From assembly GCA_965262705.1 (NCBI GenBank), contig OZ253556.1, positions 1,240,001-1,304,000 on the forward strand: a stretch of 64,000 nucleotides of DNA, given 5' to 3'. Under the pieces are notes generated by a model. The model saw only the letters and a list, made by a program, of their open reading frames with translations. It did not search any database and was not told the DNA's origin. Made by a program: the position numbers and the translations under genes. Shown here one piece after another: positions 45,532 to 53,761 of this stretch; within the stretch, counting starts at the first letter, position 1, and each line of letters opens with the position of its first letter. This DNA comes from UJ101 sp965262705 (lineage in GTDB: Bacteria > Bacteroidota > Bacteroidia > Flavobacteriales > UJ101).

Positions 45532-47184
45532 ATGCTGAGAGAATTGTTAGTTAAGAATTACGCTTTAATTGACTCGTTACAATTAAATTGGAAAGAGGGT
45601 TTCTCTACGATCACCGGTGAAACAGGTGCCGGAAAATCCATTTTGCTTGGTGCTTTGGGAATGATACAGGGAAAAAGAGCTGATCTTGGGACCATTTTAA
45701 ATAAAGATAAAAAGTGCATTGTTGAAGCAGTTTTTGAATGGGAAAACGATAGCCTGCATTCTTTTTTTAAGAAGGAAAATTTGGATTTTGACCATGAAAT
45801 TATTTTAAGGAGAGAGATTTCTATTACTCGAAAATCAAGGGCTTTTGTAAATGACACGCCGGTAACGCTTGCCGTTTTACAGCAATTGAGTGTCTATCTA
45901 ATCGATATTCATTCACAGCATGATACCGGAGAAATCATCCAAAAATCCTTTCAATTAAATTTGCTCGACGCTTTGGCTGACCAAACTCCATTACGTAACG
46001 ATTACAAACGAAATTTTCAGTTTTACACTCAAATAAAGCACGAAATTTTTATGCTTGAAAAACAATGGCAAGAACAGCAAAATAATCAAACCTACCATAA
46101 TTACTTATTAGAGGAATTAGAAACCGCACAACTTAAAGAGGATGAGCAGAAAACCTTAGAAGAAGAATTAAAATGGCTGTCGAACACAGAAGAAATTAAA
46201 ACCAATCTTTCAAAAGTTATTCAGATGAATATCGATGAGCAAATAGGATTACAAAGTATATTATATGAATTGAATAACCGTCTGAATCGGATTATTAATG
46301 CTCATCCTGCCATTGAAAAACTATCAAAGCGGGCTAAAAGTCTGGAAATTGAGATCGATGATTTACTCTCTGAAGTGGAAACCCTTTATGAAACGGTAGA
46401 AGATAATCCTGCACGAATGGAAGAAATAAACACCCGACTGCAGCTGATTTATTCGTTACAAAAAAAGCATCAGGTTAATTCTATTGAGGCTTTACTACAC
46501 TTAAAAAATGAATTAAAAACTACAACGGATGATTATGCCGGCATAGAACAAAAAATTAAGGATAAAAAACAAGAAGAGAAAAACTTGTATGAAAAACTTA
46601 GCCACGAGGCAGAACAATTGCACAAGAATCGAATAAAGCAGTCCTCCATTCTCTGTGAAATAATTAAACAAACCTTATATCGGCTTGAGATGAAAGAAGC
46701 AGAATTAATCGTTAATGTTATTACTAAGGAGGCGCTTAGCCCAACAGGAAAAGACGATGTAGAAATGCTTTTTAGTACGCATAATAAAAATAAATTTCAT
46801 GCCATAAAAAAGGCTGCCTCAGGAGGAGAGCGCTCGCGTTTGATGCTGGCAATAAAAAAAATACTAGCAGAAAAACAACAACTTCCAACCCTTATTTTAG
46901 ATGAGATCGATACGGGGATTTCAGGAAAAGCAGCTGAAAAAATGGGGATATTGATGCAGGAAATGGCAAAGAATATGCAAATTATATCCGTAACGCACCT
47001 CCCGCAAATCGCTGCAAAGGGAAATCAGCATCTCAGCGTCTTTAAAATTAAAGATAATTCAGAAACTTACACACGGGTTAAGGAATTGTCTTATACAGAC
47101 CGGGTGAAAGAAATTGCGCAGATGATTAGTGGGGATAAAATTTCTGAAGCTGCAGAAAAACAGGCAAAAGAACTTTTAAAATGA
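45532..47184 (+). CDS. recN: DNA repair protein RecN
   Basis: An SMC-like ATPase for double-strand-break repair. It has 550 residues. The Walker A is GETGAGKS (29-36); a long coiled-coil region lies at about 160-370 (Glu/Lys/Leu-rich); the signature AASGGERSRLMLAIKKILA and Walker B TLILDEIDTGISGKAAEKMG follow; VTHLPQIAAKGNQHL is the His switch. Last gene of the bamD block, separated from DUF4835 by the 80-bp palindrome. Confidence 0.97.
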   Translation: MLRELLVKNYALIDSLQLNWKEGFSTITGETGAGKSILLGALGMIQGKRADLGTILNKDKKCIVEAVFEWENDSLHSFFKKENLDFDHEIILRREISITRKSRAFVNDTPVTLAVLQQLSVYLIDIHSQHDTGEIIQKSFQLNLLDALADQTPLRNDYKRNFQFYTQIKHEIFMLEKQWQEQQNNQTYHNYLLEELETAQLKEDEQKTLEEELKWLSNTEEIKTNLSKVIQMNIDEQIGLQSILYELNNRLNRIINAHPAIEKLSKRAKSLEIEIDDLLSEVETLYETVEDNPARMEEINTRLQLIYSLQKKHQVNSIEALLHLKNELKTTTDDYAGIEQKIKDKKQEEKNLYEKLSHEAEQLHKNRIKQSSILCEIIKQTLYRLEMKEAELIVNVITKEALSPTGKDDVEMLFSTHNKNKFHAIKKAASGGERSRLMLAIKKILAEKQQLPTLILDEIDTGISGKAAEKMGILMQEMAKNMQIISVTHLPQIAAKGNQHLSVFKIKDNSETYTRVKELSYTDRVKEIAQMISGDKISEAAEKQAKELLK

Positions 47185-47319
47185 ATCCTCTAAGGTTTCC
47201 ATGGTGTGATTAATTTAGCAATATTTATTGTTTACGCAATGATGTATAACTTTTAATGTATTAGAAAATATTAAAAATATATAGAAAATGAAAAAATATA
47301 AACTGCTGATATACTTTTT

Positions 47320-47483
47320 GAGACCGTTGCAGAACATATAAAAAAATATGAAAAAGAAAGCATTTGGCTTCAAACTGCTTCCTTCTCAAAAAATTAAACA
47401 CCGGAGCAATCTAATGATTGTGAGGATTTTAATTTTTATCGAGCGTTGCATTTTTTTGCTAAAGTGCTTTTTGCAACGGTCTC
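47320..47483. mobile_element. MITE copy inserted at an IS remnant
   Basis: 164 bp, ends GAGACCGTTGCA and TGCAACGGTCTC. To its right is a leftover IS right end; to its left, a short frame (from 47288, MKKYKLLIYFL) runs straight into the element, perhaps the stump of a lost exported protein. No exact target duplication. The rest of 47185-47319 shows nothing. Confidence 0.9.
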
Positions 47484-47562
47484 ATACTATCTTTTTAAAT
47501 AAAATAGCAGCTTAGTATCACCTTTTTTTATATCTAATCCTTCATTACCTTGCAACGGTCTT
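47484..47562. mobile_element. Right-end remnant of the same IS as at 62-63.5 kb
   Basis: ATACTATCTTTTTAAATAAAATAGC and onward to CCTTGCAACGGTCTT matches the right end of the IS (63433-63537) with a few changes. It lacks the 24-bp REP-like insert present there (between TTAGTAT and CAC). The transposase part is gone. Confidence 0.85.
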
Positions 47563-47564
47563 AA

Positions 47565-47654
47565 AAGGCAAAAGAAATTTTGAATTGGACAGTAGATACC
47601 CTCTTAGAAGAATCCTTGAGAACCGCATGGGAGTGGGAAAAAAAGCAGGCTTAA
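47565..47654 (+). pseudogene. galE: C-terminal remnant of a UDP-glucose 4-epimerase gene
   Basis: Directly after the IS right end (GGTCTT) an open stretch encodes KAKEILNWTVDTLLEE, then SLRTAWEWEKKQA and a stop. The ending 'A..LNW....TLEE.L..AWEWEK' is the standard C-terminus of GalE-type epimerases. The other roughly 300 codons are absent; IS and MITE sequence stand in their place. The match is by eye, but the pattern is distinctive. Confidence 0.75.
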
Positions 47655-47757
47655 AATTTTAAATACAGCCCTTTACAAAAAGGGAACTTTGCAAAAAGCA
47701 TTTTATTAACTATCGCTGACTTGCAGTTGCGAAAGTGCTTTTTGAAACGGTCCCTTA
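47655..47757. repeat. Degenerate repeat pieces beside the maeB remnant
   Basis: Contains GGGAACTTTGCAAAAAGCATTTTATTAACTATCGCTGACTTGCAG and GAAACGGTCCC. An old, shortened MITE with an inserted CGCTGACTTGCAGTT module. Confidence 0.6.
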
Positions 47758-49615
47758 TTAATTATTTTCCTGTGCATCAATTACTGATAAAGTAATTAAA
47801 TTTACAATCTCTTCTACTGATGCCTGCTTAAGGATAACGTGCGCTGGTTTTTTTGTCCCCAGTAATACAGGTCTGATAGTCTCTACCTCTGTAATACCGC
47901 GTAATAAGGGGTAAGACAAAGCCGCTGAATTCATATCTGGAAAGATTAAAACGTTTGCACTGTTTTTTAGTTTAGAAAATGGATATTCCTTCGTTATTCG
48001 CTCAGGATTTAATGCTAAATCGGCTTGCATTTCGCCATCTATTTCCAAATCCGGATAATGCTTATGTAAGTATTTCACTGCTTTGGACATTTCTCTTGCC
48101 TCTTCTTTACCTAAGAAGTTAGCATAAGAAAGCATAGCCACTTTAGGTTTTATTCCGAAGAGTTTAGCCAGATGAGTAATTTGTAATATCATATTAACTA
48201 ACTCTTTAGATGTAGGATTTTTGATAACTGCCATGTCGCTGAGAAACAAGGGTCCTTTTTTGCTTAGTATAATCATAACCGAAGATCCCTTTTCTACGTC
48301 ATCACGTTTCCCAATTACTTCTAAAACAGGGTTTAACGAACTGTTAAGCTCTCGAGTATAGCTTGTAATTACTGCATCTGCATATCCTTTTTCTACCATC
48401 ATAGAGCCGAAATAATCTCGATGAGTCATCATTCGGGTTGCGTCGTATAAATTTAGCCCTTTTCGCTTTCGCTTTTCCCATAAATTCTTTGCATATTCAG
48501 ATACTACTTTATCTGAATTTTCGTGTTTAGGATCGATGATTTCTACGCTTAAATCAATGTCGTTTTCTTCTATTATTTTGTTAATTCTCTTATAATCTCC
48601 TAACAAAACAGGTTCTGTTATTCCTTCTTCCTTTACAATTTGTGCGGCTTTAATGACGGCTAGTTCATCCCCATTACTCAAAACAACTTTTTTAGGATCG
48701 AATTTTGCCCGATTTTGTAAAATTCTAATGGCCTTGCTTACTGAACTCATTCGCTCTAATAAATGCTCTTCATAAGCCTGCCAATCTGGGATGCATTGGT
48801 CAGCCACACCACTTTTTATAGCTGCCTTAGCTACTGCTGGTGAAACCTTAGAAATTATTCGATTATCAAGCGGCTTAGGAATAATGTATTCTCTTCCAAA
48901 ACTCATCGTTTTTTTTCCATAGGCAAGCAATACTTGTTCCGGCACGCTTTCTTTCGCTAAATCAGCAATTGCACGAACTGCGGCCAGTTTCATTTGTTCA
49001 TTAATTGCTTTTGCCCGTACATCCAATGCCCCCTAAAGATAAAAGGAAATCCCAGCACATTGTTTACCTGATTGGGATAATCAGATCTACCGGTAGCCAT
49101 TATTACATCTTCGCGGGTTTTTATTGCCAGATTATAGTCTATTTCAGGTGTAGGGTTTGCCATGGCAAAAACAATAGGATTTTCCTTCATTTTCAACAAT
49201 ATTTCAGGCATTAAAATATTTCCCACAGACAGCCCAACGAAGACATCGGCATCACACCTAGCATCATTTAAAGTAATTTTATTGGTGGTTACAGCAAATT
49301 CTAATTTCTGTTTATTTAATCCCTGTCGGGAAGTTGAAATAACCCCCTTGGAATCACACATTAAAATATTCTGTTTTTTTGCCCCCAATGCTAAATATAA
49401 ACGAGCACAGGAGATAGCTGCTGCCCCGGCGCCATTAATCACTATTTTTACTTCTGTAATGCTTTTTTCAGCTATTTCTAAAGCATTTAAAAGGGCCGCC
49501 GCCGAGATATATGCGGTTTGGTTGGTACCACCTGTATTTTTCCGGGCCTGCCCTCTTCATGATATTTTAAGGCTTCATATTTTTTTATATTTTTTTGATT
49601 CGATTGTTGTTTCAT
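47758..49615 (-). pseudogene. maeB: NADP-dependent malic enzyme (MaeB, with phosphotransacetylase domain), decayed
   Basis: The intact enzyme turns malate into pyruvate. Here the start (49615) encodes MKQQSNQKNIKKYEALKYHE and GRPGKIQVVPTK as usual. An out-of-frame deletion then joins it to TAYISAAALLNALEIAEKS, losing roughly 120-130 codons that include the catalytic Tyr/Lys region. A second lesion at 49029-49033 (five C where six are needed) shifts the frame between FPFIFRG and ALDVRAKAINEQ. The rest, about 420 codons to 47758, is open and includes the C-terminal phosphotransacetylase-like domain (ILQNRAKFDPKKVVLSNGD to ALSYPLLRGITEVETIRPVLLG). That part could still be translated from an internal start, but not as malic enzyme. 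Confidence 0.92.
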
Positions 49616-49660
49616 GTATTTTTTATTAAAAGCTAAATAGCCAGGCAACAAATATACCGC

Positions 49661-49845
49661 GACCTTTGCAAAATATATAAAAAAATAATGAAAAAGAAAG
49701 TATTTAGTCTCAAACTGCTCAATAGCTACTTGCCGAAGTCCTCAGCTACCGAGAATTAAAATCTTCACAATCATTAGGCTGTTACGGCGTTTAATTTTTT
49801 TTCGAGTGTTTCATTGTATCGCTAAAATGCTTTTTGCAAATGTAT
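49661..49845. repeat. Degenerate MITE upstream of the AraC-type regulator
   Basis: Begins GCGACCTTTGCAAAATATAT and ends ATGCTTTTTGCAAATGTA; the middle keeps the GAATTAAAATCTTCACAATC hairpin part and a CTTGCCGAAG palindrome. Too worn for a target duplication. Confidence 0.7.
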
Positions 49846-49877
49846 CGTTATATTTACTTAAATTGTGCTTTTTTTAT

Positions 49878-50780
49878 ATGAATGAAACAACAAAACGTTT
49901 TTTTAGTGATGTATCTTTAAATGTTTTTTCTTTAGAACTTGAGTTATGGGCTTATGAGATACACAGGCATAATTTTTATGAACTTATATTTATACGAAAG
50001 GGCAAAGGAAAACATATAATTAACGATATTGAAATTCCTTACAATAAAGGTGATATTTTCCTTTTAACGCATAATGATGAGCATTTTTTTAATATTGAAG
50101 AAAAAACTGTTTTTACTTTTTTGAAATTTACCGAGCAACTTTTGTCTGAAAAAACAGAAAATAATTCAAGCAATTCATGGCTTAATGCAATAGAGTATGT
50201 TTTAATTAATGTTAATTTAATACCCGATCGAATTCTATCAGGTGAAGAAGAAAAAAAGAAAGCCTTTCAATTACTTGATTTATTACATGCTGAATATAAA
50301 ATAAGAGATCCGTTTAGCCGTCTGTTATTACTAGAGCTATTTGGTTCAATGATGATTCTTATCAGTCGTCATTTGAGTAAAAGATCGAATATCAATTATT
50401 TAAAGCGACCATACACAGATAAGGTTAGTCAAATCCTGAGTTATATTAGGCAGCATATTTTAGATCGAGAGAAAGTAAGCGTTCAGGCGATTGCCAGCCG
50501 GTTTTACATGTCTCCTAACTATGTAAGTTTCTTTATAAAGAAACACACGGGAATATCATTACAAAAAATGATTTTAAAGACGAGGCTTAAAGCAGCGGAT
50601 AATATGCTTACAAATAGTGATCTTACTATTTCAGAAATTGCATTTCGTTTAGACTTTACCGATTCGAGTCATTTTATCAAAATTTTTAAAAAATACCGTG
50701 GTGGATATACGCCAAAAAACTTTAGGGAAATATATGCCTCAGGGAAAAGCATATTGCTTAAAGATTATAATTGTAAATAA
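49878..50780 (+). CDS. AraC-family transcriptional regulator
   Basis: A DNA-binding regulator with an N-terminal cupin-like sensor (about 20-110; EIHRHNFYELIFIRKGKGKHIINDIEIPYNKGDIFLL) and a C-terminal double helix-turn-helix (about 200-290; VSVQAIASRFYMSPNYVSFFIKKHTG and LTISEIAFRLDFTDSSHFIKIFKKYRGGYTPKNFR). From the start at 49878 (MNETTKRFFSDVSL) it has 300 residues. The open frame reaches back to 49806, but that stretch is MITE sequence. It stands alone; its target is unknown, and neighbours give no clue. Confidence 0.9.
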   Translation: MNETTKRFFSDVSLNVFSLELELWAYEIHRHNFYELIFIRKGKGKHIINDIEIPYNKGDIFLLTHNDEHFFNIEEKTVFTFLKFTEQLLSEKTENNSSNSWLNAIEYVLINVNLIPDRILSGEEEKKKAFQLLDLLHAEYKIRDPFSRLLLLELFGSMMILISRHLSKRSNINYLKRPYTDKVSQILSYIRQHILDREKVSVQAIASRFYMSPNYVSFFIKKHTGISLQKMILKTRLKAADNMLTNSDLTISEIAFRLDFTDSSHFIKIFKKYRGGYTPKNFREIYASGKSILLKDYNCK

Positions 50781-50828
50781 TTCAAGCCCTTTATTTTTTC
50801 ATATCAATCTCTGCTTATTTTTCTATTT

Positions 50829-50940
50829 TATTATGCGTTCTGCAACGGTCTCAAAGCCTTTTTGCAAAAGTCTGAACTGACAAGTAAGCGTAAGCTAACG
50901 TTGGTGCTGGCTAAAGTACTTTTTGCGAGGGCCTCTTATG
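50829..50940. repeat. MITE right end plus palindromic debris
   Basis: TTCTGCAACGGTCTC (near 50837-50851) is a lone MITE end. It is followed by a CTGACAAGTAAGCGTAAGC piece and GTACTTTTTGCGAGGGCCTC, a worn second end. Confidence 0.6.
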
Positions 50941-50951
50941 TAAAAAGATCT

Positions 50952-51716
50952 CTACTTATTAAAATTTCGTAATTTGATTCGAGTTAATATCTTTTTTGTA
51001 TATAACGGAAAGTCAGCATTTTGAATCCAATCGAAATAACCTTTATCTTTTTCTAAAACACTGCTTACTTTTTGACCTTTATATTTTCCAAAGCCGAAAA
51101 TCTCATCTTTTCCTTCTAAGATAATAAATCCTGCTAAATCTGCTGTTTTACGATGGTTCGAAAATTCGCTTATAAAATTCACATTATTCTCTATTGCATC
51201 ATACTTTTCAATTTGCGCTTCTAAAATCTCATAGGTGGCGTTTGTATCAGCGGCGGCACTATGTGCGTTTTCTAACACTTTATTGCAGTAAAATTTGTAT
51301 GCAGCAGATAAGTTTCGAGGTTCAGATTTGTGAAAAATAACTTGTACGTCTATCAACTTGTGTGTGTCCAGATCAAAATTGATGCCTGCTCGTAACATTT
51401 CTTCGGCAAGCAATGGCACATCAAAACGATTGGAATTAAACCCGGCCAAATCTGAATCTTTAATCATTTCGTATACTTTTGGGGCTAATTTTTCAAAAGC
51501 AGGGTCATTTTTAACGTCTTTATCATAAATTCCGTGAATGATTGATGTTGAAGAGGGGATAGGAATGGTAGGATTAACTCTCCAGGTATGGCTTGATTTA
51601 TTCCCGTTGGGAAAAACTTTTAAAATAGAGATTTCTATAATTCTATCTTTTGCAATGTTTACGCCCGTTGTTTCTAAGTCAAAGAAACAAAGCGGTCGGG
51701 ATAGTTTTAATTTCAT
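50952..51716 (-). CDS. 3'-5' exonuclease, DnaQ/DEDD family
   Basis: A probable DNA exonuclease (proofreading or repair type). It has 254 residues. Exo I: FFDLETTG (D13, E15). Exo II: NRFDVPLL (D99). Exo III: AHSAAADT (H152, D157), so all DEDDh residues are in place. The C-terminal part (195-254; FGKYKGQKVSSVLEKDKGYFDWIQNADFPLYTK) is a small extra domain seen in other stand-alone members. It is 21 bp after pssA on the same strand; a functional link is not obvious. Confidence 0.93.
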   Translation of the reverse strand: MKLKLSRPLCFFDLETTGVNIAKDRIIEISILKVFPNGNKSSHTWRVNPTIPIPSSTSIIHGIYDKDVKNDPAFEKLAPKVYEMIKDSDLAGFNSNRFDVPLLAEEMLRAGINFDLDTHKLIDVQVIFHKSEPRNLSAAYKFYCNKVLENAHSAAADTNATYEILEAQIEKYDAIENNVNFISEFSNHRKTADLAGFIILEGKDEIFGFGKYKGQKVSSVLEKDKGYFDWIQNADFPLYTKKILTRIKLRNFNK

Positions 51717-51737
51717 GGTTTACTTATTACACATTTT

Positions 51738-52514
51738 TTATGAAAATCTGTGGCTAAAGATAATAGAAAGTGCAATATAAGAAATGATAATAAAAGGTAA
51801 GCCTGCAATTTTTAATGTAATAATTAATATTGCAGCAATTACTAACAATATATATTGGCAGACATTATCTAAAAAGGAAAACTTTTTCATTTTGAAAGAA
51901 AACATAGGAAGATTACTAACCAATAAACCACAGGAAATAAGGATTGTGAAAATTAAAGCCCAAAAATTGTTAATCAAAGGGGATAAAAAACTTTTTGAGT
52001 CAAATACCTCAACCCATACTAATGATAGGATGAAAAGCGTATTAGCCGGAGCAGCTAGCCCTTTAAAATAATGGTTTTGTGTTTTATCAATCGTAAACTT
52101 TGCAAGCCGAATCGCTGAAAAAAGGGGAATGAGCAATCCTATAAGTTCATAAGAAAATGAAACAGGATTTGTAATATCTAATTTTGAGAAGGGGAAAATA
52201 AAAGAGGCATTATCATCAAGGGAATGATGAATTAAAAACATCATCATGAATCCGGGTAAAAGCCCAAAAGAAACCATGTCTGCAAGAGAGTCTAAGGGTC
52301 TTCCTATTTTTGATTCTACATTCCATAGGCGAGCGGTCATTCCATCGGCAAAATCGAAAAGCAGGGATAACAAAGTTAGACAGCTAACGAATAGCCATAT
52401 TTTCTTCTCTGTTAAGTCATAAGGATAATTGATTATTGACGCGATATAGAAGCACCCTAAGCAGCCGCAAAAAAGATTCCCAAGCGTTAATAAATTCGGG
52501 ATATAGTTTTTCAT
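51738..52514 (-). CDS. pssA: CDP-diacylglycerol-serine O-phosphatidyltransferase
   Basis: Makes phosphatidylserine, the precursor of phosphatidylethanolamine, in the inner membrane. It has 258 residues and about seven hydrophobic segments. The CDP-alcohol phosphotransferase motif is exact: D54-xx-DG(57-58)-xx-AR(61-62)-x8-G71-xxx-D75-xxx-D79. The reading frame is intact. The upstream 107 bp to sdhB hold nothing recognisable. Confidence 0.95.
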   Translation of the reverse strand: MKNYIPNLLTLGNLFCGCLGCFYIASIINYPYDLTEKKIWLFVSCLTLLSLLFDFADGMTARLWNVESKIGRPLDSLADMVSFGLLPGFMMMFLIHHSLDDNASFIFPFSKLDITNPVSFSYELIGLLIPLFSAIRLAKFTIDKTQNHYFKGLAAPANTLFILSLVWVEVFDSKSFLSPLINNFWALIFTILISCGLLVSNLPMFSFKMKKFSFLDNVCQYILLVIAAILIITLKIAGLPFIIISYIALSIIFSHRFS

Positions 52515-52621
52515 TGTATAAGCGTTATTCCTTTTAACAAATAAGATTGAACGACTTTTTACTTGATAAGTAGTAAATAAGTAATCTCAATCTAAGAAAT
52601 AGCTATAAATTATACCCTCAA

Positions 52622-53365
52622 TCAGCGAAGGCTGGCAAAAAGAAGTTCACGGTTCATCCGCGCAATATTTTCCAACGAAATATTTTTAGGGCATTCTATC
52701 TCACACGCTCTGGTGTTGGTACAGTTACCAAAGCCTTCTTTATCCATTTGTTCTATCATATTAAGTACACGGAGTTTCGCTTCGGGGCGCCCCTGCGGTA
52801 ATAGTGCAAATTGAGAAATCTTAGCTGATACAAATAACATAGCCGCTCCATTCTTACAAGTAGCTACACAAGCTCCACATCCGATACAAGTAGCCGCATC
52901 AAAGGATTTCTCAGCATTTTCCTTGACTATCGGTATTGCGTTGGCATCTTGTGTGTTTCCGGAGGTATTCACTGAAATATATCCCCCTGCTTGCTGAATG
53001 CGATCAAATGCGCTCCGGTCTACGATTAAATCTTTAATTACAGGGAACGCTGCTGAGCGCCAAGGTTCGATATAAATGGTATCTCCGTCTTTGAATTTTC
53101 GCATGTGAAGTTGGCAGGTAGTAATGCCTCTATCGGGACCATGCGCCTCTCCATTAATGTAAAGCGAGCAGGTTCCGCAAATTCCTTCTCTACAATCATG
53201 GTCAAAGGCTACCGGCTCTTCCCCTTGACTGATAAGTTGCTCATTCAAAACATCCATCATCTCCAAAAAAGACATATGCTCTGAAATATCCGCTACTTTA
53301 TAGTCCACCATTTTTCCTTTATCTTGTGAACTTTTTTGCCTCCAAATTTTTAATGTTAAATTCAT
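52622..53365 (-). CDS. sdhB: Succinate dehydrogenase/fumarate reductase iron-sulfur subunit
   Basis: Passes electrons from the flavoprotein to the quinone site. It has 247 residues. [2Fe-2S] ligands: C58, C63, C66 and C84. [4Fe-4S] and [3Fe-4S] ligands: C160, C163, C166, then C215, C221, C225 and C170. This is the fumarate-reductase-like short type usual for the phylum. It is separated from sdhA by a small membrane-protein gene. Confidence 0.96.
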   Translation of the reverse strand: MNLTLKIWRQKSSQDKGKMVDYKVADISEHMSFLEMMDVLNEQLISQGEEPVAFDHDCREGICGTCSLYINGEAHGPDRGITTCQLHMRKFKDGDTIYIEPWRSAAFPVIKDLIVDRSAFDRIQQAGGYISVNTSGNTQDANAIPIVKENAEKSFDAATCIGCGACVATCKNGAAMLFVSAKISQFALLPQGRPEAKLRVLNMIEQMDKEGFGNCTNTRACEIECPKNISLENIARMNRELLFASLR

Positions 53366-53384
53366 TTTGTCTATTTAAAATACA

Positions 53385-53726
53385 TTAATTTAAATCAGAT
53401 GTTTCATTGACTATACTTATATCATTTTTTGTTTCAAAGGTCAAGTTAAATCCATTCGTAATTTTAAGGGCAATATTATAAACAAAGGCAAAAACAATTC
53501 CAAATATAAAACCTAATATACCATAAATAATCGGGATGAATAAAGTAAAATAACCCAGTGAAAAAGAATTATTTTCCGGGAAGTAAGGCACTAATCTTGC
53601 AATAGCTGAAAATAATAAGGAAAATGGTATAATCATTATTAACGACATAATCGCGTGGATAATTGAAGAAATAATGGCACATTGCAATATATCTATCTTC
53701 TTTAATGTTAAATCTACCTTTTTCAT
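53385..53726 (-). CDS. Small membrane protein between sdhA and sdhB (DUF3566-like)
   Basis: A 113-residue protein with two clear hydrophobic segments (about 13-42 and 58-88) joined by a loop and a polar C-terminus. The order and ending (GFIFGIVFAFVYNIALKITNGFNLTFE) resemble the DUF3566 family. Spacing is 19 bp to sdhB and 35 bp to sdhA on the same strand, so it is in the operon. It could be an assembly factor or a stray insertion; the sequence does not decide. Confidence 0.7.
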   Translation of the reverse strand: MKKVDLTLKKIDILQCAIISSIIHAIMSLIMIIPFSLLFSAIARLVPYFPENNSFSLGYFTLFIPIIYGILGFIFGIVFAFVYNIALKITNGFNLTFETKNDISIVNETSDLN

Positions 53727-53761
53727 GTGTTTTTATTATTTATTAAGCTAAATTACACATT

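Noticed and set aside
48990..49442. Separate small oxidoreductase gene
   Set aside because: It is the middle part of the decayed maeB, open only between two lesions.
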